A DNA stretch of 64,000 nucleotides from Beroe forskalii (taxonomy: Eukaryota > Ctenophora > Nuda > Beroida > Beroidae): contig WFMF01000266.1 in the NCBI GenBank assembly GCA_011033025.1, positions 124,001-188,000 on the forward strand, in the 5' to 3' direction. The notes beneath the pieces were generated by a model. It was not told where the DNA came from. It saw nothing but the letters and a program-made list of their open reading frames with translations, and made no database searches. The translations under genes were made by a program, and so were the position numbers. Shown piece by piece: positions 10,801 through 22,015 of this stretch (position 1 is its first letter; each line of letters opens with the position of its first letter).

Positions 10801-13540
10801 AAATATTTTAAAATAAAAAGCTTTTAAAAGAGCCTCAGTGTTTTTGGATAAGGCAATGGAAAATCTAGAAAAGCGGGGGATTTTGGCCCAAAGGATTGGG
10901 GGAAACAGTAAAAAAAATCAAATGTTTTAAATGGGGCCCATAAGGTCTAAACAAAGGGGGCTCTGGCCACTGATTTCCCAGTGGGGATTAGTAAAGCCCA
11001 ATGGTACTTAAAAAGGGTCGTCCTTGTTTCAAAAAGGGCCGGTGATGAAAGGGCCGAAAGAGTCAGGGTGAAGTCTTCAGGGAATTTGCCCAGTGTCCCC
11101 AAAGGGGGTCAGAGAAGTGTTGCGGGGGAAAAATTTGGGAGTCACGGGGAAAAGGAAAACCCAACAGCACGGGGTAAAGGGTCGGTTTTGAAGGTAAAAG
11201 TTGGGCCCCAATTTCTTTTGTTTTTAATTATGATTGACAACGGTCCCCTGAAATTAAAACCTTTGTCCCATTTAAAGATTAAGGCTTCACCCGGCAAGGT
11301 TTGTTTAAATGTTGCGGATATGATATTTTTTCAGGGGCACAAGGAAAGGGGCAAGGGACAGGCAAGTGCCCCCAGTTTTTAATTAATGTTGATAAAAGGG
11401 TCCTACGGGCCTGTAAGTCATAAATGAGTTTAACACTGGAAAAGTGAGTCTAAAAAGGACCCAAGGGGTCTGTTAATTTGGGTTTTCTTTAAGAGGTTAT
11501 TGGGCCAAAAAGATCACGTCAGAATACAAATTGGGTTTTTGATCAGCAAAGAGTCAGAAAAATACCAGCTGGGTCAAAAAAAGTGTTGCCCAGGTTTAGG
11601 CAAAAATAAGGAGACCCCCAGTGTCATGTAGGATAAAGGAGACATCACAATCAGGTAGAATTGGGGGAGGCCGGTGGGATAGGAGAAGGAGAATGCCAGT
11701 CCCCAAATGGGCCGGGGGGGACAGTCCAGATGCCAGTGGGTAAAGGGGGGGATGGGGAACGGCCAGTCCAGGGGAAAAACCCTTTTAGGCGAGAGGGGCC
11801 GACAACCAACCCACGTTTTTTGGGCCCCAAAGCCCAAAAAAACCAATTTTCATTGTTAGCATTAAATTTGGGCAATTTACTCTCCCCAAATTTTTAAAAA
11901 AGCCCCCAATGAACCGTGATTATTAACAAAATTATTTCATTGTGTTTAAAATTTAAAACTTCATTTATGCCCGGGGAAGTAAAATCATCCAAAACCAAAA
12001 GTTAAAATTTTTAGATCTGCCCCCAAGCCCTCAGAGCTTTTTTTAAACAAAAACTTGTGAAACTTTAAAGACCTAAAAGGGTGGGTTTTTTACTTTGTGG
12101 TTTTTTAACCATACTTTAATTATTTGTAATATTTGGACCGGGAGAAACCCAGGGGAAGTCTCGTTCAAAAAAGTTCGTTTTGATGGGGCCACGCAGCCCC
12201 CAAAAAGCTAAAAAACCCACGTGATATTTTTGGTCCCCCTCGACCAAAAATAAATTACAGGTAAAACCTTATCTTTTCGCTGGTCTCAGCTGGCTCGAGC
12301 CCAACAAAAATTTTACAATATTCATTTAATTTTTATAACGAGAAGGATCGATGTTTTTTGGGTGGTTTCTTTTCGGGTCATAAAATGGACTGCCCAAATA
12401 AAAAAAAGCACAATTTTTCAAACGTCCATCCCAAAGCGATTGTCGGGTTTTTTCATTTGTTTCCAATTCTGACTGAACACCAGGTGCCTAAAAATTTTTT
12501 TCCCTTTGGTAGATGAACGTTCAAAGATTATAAATTTTTTTTTAAAATTTTTTATTATTAAAAAAAACTGTTTGAAACACAAAAATAAAGTTTTAAAAAA
12601 CCAAATTTTTTTTTAAAACGGGGGCCAATTTTTTTTCAAAATTTTTTTCCCTCTGGTAGTTTTTTTGGTTTTAAGATTCAAAAGAAATTTTAATTTTTCC
12701 CGGTTCACAAGAAATATTCAGTGGATAAAAAATCTTTTTCCCTTTGGCCCCATGATTTAAATATATTTTTAAATTGCAAATTCTTTTTCTTAAATAAAAA
12801 CCCCATGAAATTTTCAAAATTTTAAGGGAAGCAATGAAAAGGGTTGCAAAAAGGAAATTTTTATTTTCCAAACACTTTTCTAAAATTGGGCCCAAATTGA
12901 TTTTTTCCTTTTTTTTTTTTTTATAAAAATGTTTTTAAACATGTTTAAAATTTGTTAGTTAAACCAACTGTTTGGAAACAAAAAGGAAAAATATTAAAAA
13001 AAAGGCCCCTTCCTCTAAAAATTGGATCGATATTTCCCAAATTCCTTTTTTCCTTTCCGGGAAGGTTGGTTCAAACAGCCTTCGTTTTCCAAAAAAAGCC
13101 CCAGGGGGAAAAGTTGTAAAAAACAAATTTTTTAAATGTTGACAAATTACGGGAAAATTGATTTGGGGGAAAATTGGGAAAAACCCCATTAAAATTTTTG
13201 CCGGGCTGGGACAAATTAGGAAAAATTGATTTTTGAAAACAGAGGGGAAATACCATAATTTTTAAGGCCTGGGCCGGGGCCGGCGATAAAATTATCCCAA
13301 CCAAAGACCCTTAAAATTCAAAAAAAATTTTGGGAAAAAAAAACCCAAAAAATTTTTCGCCTCCTTGAATTTTTAAAATTATCGGGGAGGTTTATGGTTA
13401 GGGGGTCAGGTGGGATAAAGGGAAAATTTGGCAAAAGGGAAGTCAAACACAGTTTTGGGAAGGGATGCCTTTGTGTTTTTATTAAGTGAAAAAAAGCAAG
13501 TTTCTAGGTTCATTAGTTGGATCATGGGGGAAGTTCATTT
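7900..13540. other. Degraded, homopolymer-smeared stretch of copy A (probable assembly artefact)
   Basis: This stretch aligns collinearly to about 21190-29140 of copy B, but individual bases are replaced by neighbouring ones so that runs such as CCCC, AAAAAA, GGGG and TTTTTTT abound. Both flanks are 90-99 percent identical to copy B and the change is abrupt. The pattern is not the transition bias expected of deamination or repeat-induced mutation. It looks like a low-quality consensus. Open frames here are unreliable and are not annotated. Confidence 0.75.
8670..10001 (-). pseudogene. Unreadable copy A counterpart of the copy B multi-unit gene
   Basis: Fragments match the minus-strand gene at 22016-25087 in order: the ATG region near 10000, the middle near 9350-9800, and the 3' part near 8670-8870. 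Multiple frame breaks follow the smeared base calls. The site where copy B carries the 1612 bp element (near 8850) is uninterrupted here: sequence corresponding to GGACCTTCTTTTGGC runs straight into the counterpart of AACATTGATTTC. Whether the locus is truly broken or merely badly sequenced cannot be told from this sequence. Confidence 0.55.
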
Positions 13541-14871
13541 TTTCATCTGAGAAAACCAGGTCGCACCTAAAGAGTCAGCCAAGGTCACTGCTAGTCACAT
13601 ATGATTCCCCTGTGTCAGGTTAGGGTCCGTAGGACTTAGGCAAGGAATCAGGATAAGCTATGGGTTACCATGGGATCAAATAAAAAGGCTTGTGAGGGAA
13701 GAAGTCAGGTAAGGGCAAGCAAGGCTACAGATATTCGCTTACTCAGTTGTTATCAAGGGACAGCACGGAATAAGCCAATGGTCATGGGCAAAATGGCACC
13801 ACAGAACATGTCCAATATTAGCCTCCATTCACCTCAATTAGGCGCTGTGGAGGCTAAGTGGAGACGGTGGTGACTGGGTGGTGGCTGGAGTGGAGGCTAA
13901 TTTGGAGGATTGGCCTCTATGGAGTCTAAGGATTGCCTGAGGCTAATTTTTGAAGAAAAGCCTCCACTATGGTAATTGATTGTTCACATATCACATGTTG
14001 CTTGCCGTGCTGTTTGATATACATACACTGTATAACGTATTAACGTATAATGCTATATATTTTTAGTTGATATTTTTTAGTTGATATTTTTTAGTTGATA
14101 TTTTTATTTTATTTTATAATTGATACTTATTTCATTTATTTTAAATTATTTTAGATTATTATTATCAGGATATCAAATTTAATTATGTTATTTTAGAGAA
14201 TGATGTAAAGGGGATCGTCGTGCACATAAAGATGTCTTAACCCTGCCGAAGCCAGTCGGTAGCCTGGATATTATGATTTCTCTACAAAACTAAGCCTTTT
14301 ACTGCTTATAATCACCTAGGGGGAGGGGGGAGTTTTCAAATGATTACATTTGATTATGGGGAGGGGGTTTGGTAGTTGATTAATGTAATCAAAATTAATG
14401 TAATCAAAATTTACAATTTTTGACAATTTTTGCCACAAATTCTCCGTATTTTTAACAAAAATTTCAGAAAACCAACTCAAAAGCACCATTTTCAGCACCA
14501 TTTTTCAAACTTACCTCAATATTTTCATAAATTTTTCCAAAGTTGAAAAATAATCAATTTTAAAGTGTTTACACTGTCCATTTTCTTCATTTTCTACTCA
14601 AAAAGGTGGGGGGGTAAAGCCATGATTACATAATATTCCCCTAACCAGGGGCGTCGCAAAACTCCGTGCACGTAACCAGGGTCCTGGTTAGGGCAATTCT
14701 CCTCAAGAGGGGGGTTGGGCTTTGATTACGTTTGATTAGGAGGGGAGGGGGGCTGAAAATGGTCAAAAATTGATTACGTAATATGTGAATGATCCCTAAC
14801 TAATTAGCCTCCATTAGCCTCTACCAAGCATCCACTCAGCTTCCATGGTTCCTAAAATTTTGCTTAGCCTC
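13541..14871. other. Non-coding part of copy A, nearly identical to 29140-30170
   Basis: No gene is seen. It contains GCCTCCA/GGAGGC-rich sequence (13820-13970), a ~320 bp segment absent from copy B (13993-14305) with three tandem TTTTTTAGTTGATA units near 14061-14105, and G-rich runs (CCTAGGGGGAGGGGGG) separated by TTGATTACATTTGATTA motifs. The high identity to copy B contrasts with the smeared sequence immediately upstream. Confidence 0.6.
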
Positions 14872-17800
14872 TACTGCTGATAAGCCAACAGTACATTATG
14901 ACTATTGTGAAACTCATATCATTGAATTCAACACAAAACTCACTCAAAAACTGTCCACAGATGATTTTAGTGCTGATGAAACAGGTTTTGCCAAATTTAT
15001 TGAATGCATAAACAATACTATAGATGAGTGCTTCAAAGTTAGCTCACAATCACTTAAAGTCTCTAAGCGTAATAGGATTGAGAATCCATGGATAACTAAT
15101 GGTCTCATCAATTCAATTAACTACAAAAATTTTCTGTATGAAAAATGGAGAAAGAATAAAACAAAGAAAAATGGGATAGACAATTCTGAAGTCTATGAAA
15201 AATACAAAAAATATCGTAAGAAATTAAGATCTTTAATTAAATCTGCTAAAAGTAGGTTTTATTCCAAAAAGTTTGACAACTGCAAAGGTAGTAGTAAAAA
15301 AACTTGGGAACTGATAAACCAGCTGAGGGGAAAAGATATATCAAAATCTAAGTGCTCCTTTCTTGTTAATGGAGACTTGGTACAGAATAGAAGAATTATT
15401 GCAAATGAATTCAATAGATATTTTGCATCCGTAGCACAAGACCTCAATGAAAATGCTTTAAGATCTGAAAACCTCCCAATATCCCCCATTCCTGACTTTT
15501 CAAATTATATTGGAAGGAGGGTTAATGATAGCTTATTCTTTGAACCATGCTCAGTATTGGAAATAGAAAACATAATAGATGAGTTGGAGAATGGCAAAGC
15601 AAGTGATATTCCTATAAGAGTTCTTAAAAGTTGCAATTCTATTATAAATCCATACTTGAAAACATTCTATAACACATTTACTGAATTAGGTGTATTTCCA
15701 AATATCTTGAAAATTGGTCAAATTACTCCTGTTTTTAAGAAAGATAATAAACAAATGTTTAAAAACTATAGACCTGTTTCAATGCTCCCTTGCTTTGGGA
15801 AAATATATGAAAAGCTTATATACTCTCGTTTATACAACTTTGTAGTATCAAAAAATATTCTGTATGAAAACCAATATGGTTTTCGAAGTCACCATTCTAC
15901 CTCTCATGCTGTAAACTACTCAATTGATAAAATAACTTTTAACATTGAAAACAAGAACCATGTACTTGGTGTATTTATAGATTTGAGTAAAGCTTTTGAC
16001 ACAATATGCCATGAGAAACTTCTAATAAAATTAGAAAATTATGGAATTAGAGGTACACCTCTAAGTCTCCTAAAAAGTTATTTAACCGATAGAAAACAAC
16101 TTACTAATTATGATTATGTGAAATCTGATTTACTGCCTGTCAAATATGGTGTCCCACAGGGCTCTGTCCTTGGGCCATTGCTTTTCATTCTTTATATCAA
16201 TGATATAGTTAACTGTTCAACACTTGGGCACTTTGTTATGTTTGCAGATGACACTAATATATTTGTAACTGGTAATACTGAGCAGGAGGCATATTCTAAA
16301 GCCAATGAGGTACTAAGAGATGTTAAATTGTATATGTTAAGTAATCAAATGCACATTAATACTGAAAAATGTGTATACATACATTTTAGACCTAGACTCA
16401 ACCACAATGACCAAAAAACTTGTGCTAGAACTAGAGTATCAGGTAGTGACTTAAAGCTTTATTTGAATGGTGACAAAATAAAGAAAACGAATATGGCAAG
16501 ATATCTTGGGATTATAATTGATGAAAATTTGAACTGGGAGGGTCATCTAGAACACATCAAACAAAAATTAAATAGCTCAATTATCACAATCAAAAGATTA
16601 AAGAAATTCATCCCAGAAGAACACTTTAATAAAATCTATCACTCACTCTTCATATCACACTTAACCTATGGTATTTCGTCATGGGGCTCTGTTTCTAATA
16701 ATAAATTGAAACCAATATTTAATGTTCAGAAGAGGTGTATACGTTTACTCTTTGGAAAAAAACTGAATTTTGATCATGCTGAATATTATAAAACATGTGC
16801 CAGAGCTAGATCAATTGATGAACAATTAGCCCCTAAGGATTATGTACTAGAGCATACTAAGCCTTTGTTCACTGAATTAAAATTATTAACTGTTCATAAT
16901 TTACATAAACTTTTCTTACTTAATGAAATTTTCAAAATTAAGAAATATAGATACCCTATTCCCTTGTACACACTACTGAAAAATTCCCCTGAATCAATAA
17001 GAAGTTGTCTAAGGAATAATATAGTTGTTCCCGGTTATAAACTTGAAACATCTAGACAACAATTTTTGTTTAGCGGCTCCACTGTATGGAATAACTTTAA
17101 CTGCAAAATGGCTCAGCTGGGTTTACAATTTCTTTCAGACCTATCTACATCCTGCTGTGTTGTCAAAAATAAATTCAAAAAATTTCTTTTGGATGTTCAG
17201 TCATCGGGACATCCTGAACTTTGGGAAGACCATAACCATAATTTTTAACTGTGGTAATGCTAACAAAACTCAAATGGGCAAGTGAACTAGTTATTATTAG
17301 TATCATTTGAAATGATTGATTTATAAGTATTACTACTTCTTCCTCAGCAGCTCTTACAAACAACAACCAAAAATACATTATGTCATTGTGTAATGGATGA
17401 TGACTAATAGGCAGATATTAATTTTCATAAACTAGATGAGAGCTATAGGGACATAACTGGGCAACCTCATTCCAATGATCACTCATACAATGATAACTCA
17501 GCTAGGGTGTTATTTTCTTCTGATAAATGATTAATAGGAGATAATGATGAGAAATTCTGGGTAATTTTCCATGTCATAGAAACCTTTAATACTATTTAAT
17601 TGGTTTTTTTATTCTGAAATTTAAATTTAAATTATTTATCTTAAATTATGATTTTAATTTTAATTATTCTATTTATTTCTGACAGCAAATGGTTAAACTT
17701 TATTGCAAACTGTACCTATTTCCTCAAATTGTTAATTTGATTTCCATATTATTGTTGTACCAAAGGTGGTACCCAAGTTACCACAAGTATTTCCTGTAGC

Positions 17801-18218
17801 CGCAACACAACTCAGTTTTCGGTAGAAATTAAATTAATTATGTTATTATCTGCTGTCTTTTTCAGTTTATCTGTATATCTTTGCATTATTATGTTGACAG
17901 TTGTTTTATATTAACATTAGTTATAGGAAGGCAGTTTTCATCCACTCAGCACTATATTGGTAATTGTTTCATATAGGCTATAGGTACCTAGGTTTTTTTT
18001 AAGTGTCCAGTTTGCTACATTCCTAGTACTATTCCATAATCACTATAGCTGGCATGTTAATGTGCTATTAGATATCTTGACCTTATTAATATTTCTTTAC
18101 TATTTAAGTTATTATGTTTGTATGTTAATTTAATCTTAATCACAATTGTCATATGACCAGAAAGAATTAAGCTGTTCAAATTATGGTGTAATGTGCTACT
18201 AAATGTAAACTTATTTGT
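14872..18218 (+). mobile_element. 5'-truncated non-LTR retrotransposon (CR1/jockey-like group)
   Basis: About 3.35 kb present in copy A. Copy B has an unrelated ~160 bp segment between the same flanks (30165-30330). The 5' junction falls inside the coding region and the endonuclease domain is missing, as expected for target-primed insertion that stopped early. After the ORF stop (17248) comes a ~970 bp AT-rich 3' region with no clear poly(A) or simple-repeat tail. No target-site duplication is evident, and some flanking sequence seems to have been lost at integration. Confidence 0.85.
14873..17248 (+). CDS. Reverse transcriptase ORF of a non-LTR retrotransposon, N-terminally truncated
   Basis: The frame is open from the insertion junction (about 14873, no start codon of its own) to TAA at 17246-17248, about 791 residues. 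The pre-RT region includes KTWELINQLRGK (near 15300). RT core motifs follow in order: PVFKKDNKQMFKNYRPVSML, FIDLSKAFDTI (near 15975), YGVPQGSVLGPLLFILYIND (near 16145), the catalytic FADD (16241-16252) and LGIIIDENLNWEGH. A C-terminal thumb-like region follows. The apurinic endonuclease domain normally upstream is absent, so this copy cannot retrotranspose by itself. The layout fits CR1/L2/jockey-type elements. The reading frame is uninterrupted, suggesting a fairly recent insertion. Confidence 0.9.
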   Translation, partial: TADKPTVHYDYCETHIIEFNTKLTQKLSTDDFSADETGFAKFIECINNTIDECFKVSSQSLKVSKRNRIENPWITNGLINSINYKNFLYEKWRKNKTKKNGIDNSEVYEKYKKYRKKLRSLIKSAKSRFYSKKFDNCKGSSKKTWELINQLRGKDISKSKCSFLVNGDLVQNRRIIANEFNRYFASVAQDLNENALRSENLPISPIPDFSNYIGRRVNDSLFFEPCSVLEIENIIDELENGKASDIPIRVLKSCNSIINPYLKTFYNTFTELGVFPNILKIGQITPVFKKDNKQMFKNYRPVSMLPCFGKIYEKLIYSRLYNFVVSKNILYENQYGFRSHHSTSHAVNYSIDKITFNIENKNHVLGVFIDLSKAFDTICHEKLLIKLENYGIRGTPLSLLKSYLTDRKQLTNYDYVKSDLLPVKYGVPQGSVLGPLLFILYINDIVNCSTLGHFVMFADDTNIFVTGNTEQEAYSKANEVLRDVKLYMLSNQMHINTEKCVYIHFRPRLNHNDQKTCARTRVSGSDLKLYLNGDKIKKTNMARYLGIIIDENLNWEGHLEHIKQKLNSSIITIKRLKKFIPEEHFNKIYHSLFISHLTYGISSWGSVSNNKLKPIFNVQKRCIRLLFGKKLNFDHAEYYKTCARARSIDEQLAPKDYVLEHTKPLFTELKLLTVHNLHKLFLLNEIFKIKKYRYPIPLYTLLKNSPESIRSCLRNNIVVPGYKLETSRQQFLFSGSTVWNNFNCKMAQLGLQFLSDLSTSCCVVKNKFKKFLLDVQSSGHPELWEDHNHNF

Positions 18219-19081
18219 TTGAAAAACCAGTAGATAGATTTAAAATCTCAGTCAGACAGTCAGATCCCAATATCCTTCACTCAGTCTCAATTAGCAACGG
18301 CTTGGCCTCCATTAGCAACTATTCAGACTTCATTCAGACATTTTAACAACCATTCAGCCTCAATAAGCCACAACTTAGCCTCTTTGTTTACTTGTTAGCA
18401 ACCACTCAGCAACCATTAGTGGTTATGCCATTCTCATAATTCTTTTTCTTGCTTAATTTTATCCATCCATGATCCCACCCACTGTCCCAGGGATGTGATT
18501 AAGCTGACAAGGCGAGAGCATCCTTTAGCTGCAGTGAAGTGTCACCCAAAAGTTGAAACTATCAAAATAATATAATACTGAACTGGGATTGCCTGAATTA
18601 TTGGTTTACTTAAGCCAACAAGGCATCTCTTGCATACTGAATAAGTACCATAGACACCTAGGCCTAAACTAGGATCAGTCGATTAAGAAATCAAGATCTC
18701 AGATCAATTATCCTACCCTGAAGCCTGAAACAACTACTCAATTTTCCTTCTTTTTTTTTTTTTTCTTTTTTCCTGCTATCCTCCCAAAACCTCCAAAACC
18801 ATCCTCAGATTAATACCAGATTAATCTCAACCCTGTATTAACTTAGCAAACCAACAATTTTGCTATTCAGTTAATCTGCAAGGCTGAGTCCTTTCAGTAA
18901 AAATATCTCTATCTGTACTATATCTGTACTCTTGAAGTTCTTGAAATTTCTGTTTAAAAGGGTGCCATTGAAAATGATATTTGAAATTTCATACCAGATT
19001 TATTTATTACTGTGTTTTTCAATAAAGAAATTCTGTAAGCTATAAAGATTAATCTTTGTTTCACTAATCTTTGTTTCACTA

Positions 19082-19268
19082 CTACCCTCGCGCGCGGCGC
19101 AACGTTCCACATTTGGATGTCACTTTGATAGCCATCCAGTCAAAAGAAATAGACAGGCAACGCGACGTCCGTCGACATTCGACGGACATTGCCCGTCTAT
19201 TTCCTCTGCTGAAGGCGCAATTAAGTGACGTCCAAATGTGGAACGTTGCGCCGCGCGCGCGAGGGTAG
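19082..19268. mobile_element. 187 bp MITE with ~42 bp terminal inverted repeats (copy A)
   Basis: The arms start CTACCCTCGCGCGCGGC and end with its near-perfect complement GCGCGCGCGAGGGTAG. They continue through AACGTTCCACATTTGGA and its complement, with one mismatch and a 2-nt indel. The same element occupies 31199-31385, so it predates the A/B duplication. It is strongly GC-rich in an AT-rich setting. A 65-codon open frame spanning it is a by-product of GC content. Confidence 0.75.
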
Positions 19269-19345
19269 GGTATCGGGTAACATCCTACGATTCGATTGTC
19301 AGACGTTGTCTGACCCCTTCGCCTTCGACATGAACAACGACTCAG

Positions 19346-20324
19346 TATGGTGGCCGAGGTGGCTCACTAGAAAATAATTTTTCATGTTTTTGAAAAAGTG
19401 AGCCATTTCGGCCACCGCGTGGCCGAGCTGGCTCACCTATATTTTTCCAACTTTGATGCAAAATTTCAATGCCAATTTTAATTCGAAAAGACAAAATTCG
19501 GCATGTATCTGAAACTAGAAAAGTTGCTCTTTCCAACGGTGTAAAGATGAGACCAACGGACCCAAAATGGCGGAGTATAGCTCCAAAAAGTGGGACGCCT
19601 CGGCCACGCGGTGGCCGAATTGGCTCACTTGTAGTTTCAGTCTTCAAAGTGAGCCACGCCGGCCACCGCGTGGCCGAACTGCTCATTTGAAGAGCAACAA
19701 ATGCGCGTTTCATACGTACGTGGTATATTAAACGCTTTCGCGCCGTACATACAGTAATTTACAGTTAATATTGTAAATTTTGACGCGCATTCACAGATTG
19801 ACAGAACCGTATAATCTGGAACCAGCACTCAACGAGGAGGGTATCGATCCTCTTCGAGCCAGACTGCCGCCTTGCTTTCGGTTGACCACGATTTCATCCC
19901 TCACCAAACCTAACCATATCATCCATCCAAACTCATAAAACCACACTCATTAACTTCTGCGTGTATGGGAAGTGAGCTCATTTCAACCGCCTGTAAGTAC
20001 TCATCAGTCAAAAGCATCCAATGGGTAATAAAATGAGTCAGTAAGGTCCCGAAGCCTTCCATGGTGGAAATAACATCGTATCCAAAGAACCCTTTATAGT
20101 TAATAGCAACGTATTTTCCATGACTTTTCACTGATGAGCACACATAGCCGGAACGTCTGATAGTCTATTTTTGCACTTTGCGTGCCCCAAGCAAGGTTGC
20201 CCTCTTCGCCTTTATTCAAGTTATGCTCCACCGTTATTATAGTAAGCGTGCAAAACTACCACAAAGTGCAGATTTAAGCACATTGGAACTACTTGGGAAA
20301 AGGCCGGGAAATTTGACCTAAACT
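19346..20324. other. Spacer between duplicated copies, with GGCCACCGCGTGGCC palindromes
   Basis: 19344-19690 carries four occurrences, in alternating orientation, of a motif built on GGTGGCCGAGCTGGCTCAC, two of them embedded in the palindrome GGCCACCGCGTGGCC or CGGCCACGCGGTGGCCG. The remainder has one open stretch on the minus strand (19919-20143, 74 codons) with no recognised similarity. I see no splice or codon evidence strong enough to call it a gene. Confidence 0.5.
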
Positions 20325-20991
20325 TGCTTAAATATTGTCAAGCGTAAACTTGTTAAAACAATGAAACACAACACTTGATCAAAAGTTCGTGTTAATAATT
20401 ACACTACTAAAGTACTTAAGGTACAAATAACATTAAGAAGGTACTTAAACTGACTATTTATTGGAACTGCAAGTAAATTAACAAAATTTGTGCTAATTTG
20501 ATTGTAAAAGAAATTTGATGATCTCTCTTCACAAAGAGGTATTTAAGTACATATAATGGCGCTAACCAAGCAGCATTTATGTGATATTAACGTCAGGATC
20601 TTATTGGCACCTACTTAATGACTGATCAGTGATTGATTCTTTTGCTTTTGGCTCGGAATTGCACCTATTGAATAGAATTAGAACTGTTTAATTTTAATAC
20701 TGATACAGTGAACATGATCAAAAAAATTATTCTAATAACTTAATAAGAAGATTTGATATTCCTTTTAATAATATTCTAATTTTTTATTTGATGCTATACT
20801 TTTAATTATAATCAAACATAACAATCACACATACTCATATAGCAAGCAAATCAGATTTGAATAACAATTATAAAATAACTTCAAGGAAAATTTAATCGTG
20901 TCATAAAATTCAAGAGAAAACTCAAGCATTAATAAAAACGGCAGACATGAGAAGTTAATTCACTATACATACCCATAAATTGTAAGGCACC

Positions 20992-21199
20992 CGTAACGTT
21001 CGTTGGTCGATCGATCAACTTCATTTGATCAACTGATGTGTTTTAAATAGAAAATCTTTGAGCTAGTAGGGAAACAACTTAATATTGCTCATTTAAACAC
21101 GATTCAAGACATTAGGGACCAGTAAACACATCATTCGTTCAAATGAAGTTGATCGATCGACCAATTCCATTCGATCGACCGACGAACATTATGGGCACC
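20992..21199. repeat. ~0.2 kb inverted-repeat element with GGTCGATCGATCAACTTC arms
   Basis: The left arm (21004-21030) and right arm (21139-21163) are complementary over GGTCGATCGATCAACTTCAT and beyond. Weaker complementarity extends outward through GGCACC and GTTCGT to the ends. A decayed version occurs at about 7700-7910 in copy A. This is probably an old MITE. Confidence 0.55.
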
Positions 21200-22015
21200 T
21201 AAAAAGCAATTAACAGTGAATGGTCATGGTGTGGTTATGGCGTGAATAGTTACAGTTTGGGGATTGATACCAATTGTCAGGTTATCATTTTTCAATAAAT
21301 CCGGTTATGGTTTCGGTTAACCGGGCTAAAAATGCCCGGTTAACAGGTATTTCCCTAAAAGTTTAATCACGAAATCAAAATATTCAGTTACGTCTTCGGT
21401 TTCAATAAGCTGAAAATGTTCAGTTAACTGGTATTTCGGTTTTGGTTCAGTTAACGGGTCATTTCATTTTCCTAGGGAATGCAATTTAATCTTAGCACGC
21501 CACTAGTATATAATTTGAATGTGATTCTGTGATAGAAATTAGAAAATGTAATGTGTTCACATGTAGTATCCTGTTGACCTCTAAAGCGATGGACTTAGCT
21601 GCTGAGTGTTGGGGCACTCAAAATTAATTCCAAATGTTTAATTCATAGGATTTAAGAATGTAGAGCAAATTGAATTTTTAAATCAATCAATAGATATATA
21701 TCATATAATTTATGATTCTTAACTGAATGATCGGATCACTGTTTATTAGTTGCATACTTATACTGATTAATGATGATTATATTATCTGATTTTAATAAAT
21801 AAATCTGATTTCATAAACTGACATCGGGAATATTTTCGGAATTCTACCCCGTCATCAACCTATAAAATATTAAAATTTATTAAAATTAAATAATGTACAA
21901 AAGTTAAAATTCAAGAAATAATTTCATACTAATTAATAATGTGGTAAGGCTATACAAAATACATACAACTAAATAGAAATAGAAATATTTGCTACAGTCT
22001 AATTACGGCTCATTT

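Larger units (their letters stand above)
6050..19345 (+). repeat. Duplicated block, copy A
   Basis: Sequence from about 6050 to 19345 realigns, in order and direct orientation, to 20325-31460 (copy B). Anchors include AACTTGCTTAAATATTGTC at both left ends, the 187 bp inverted-repeat element near both right ends, and near-identical stretches 13540-14870 versus 29140-30170 and 18220-19340 versus 30333-31455. Differences are mostly clean insertions: a MITE (6272-7268), a ~320 bp segment (13993-14305) and a retrotransposon (14872-18218) only in A, and the 22221-23832 element only in B. A tandem segmental duplication or two haplotypes laid end to end by the assembler would both explain this. Confidence 0.85.

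Noticed and set aside
9045-13304. Many open frames on both strands in the smeared part of copy A
   Set aside because: They arise from run-rich, stop-poor sequence. Copy B shows what the locus should look like, and most of these frames have no counterpart there.
19071-19268. 65-codon open frame, identical at 31188-31385
   Set aside because: Identity is explained by the duplicated 187 bp inverted-repeat element, and the frame is palindromic nonsense.
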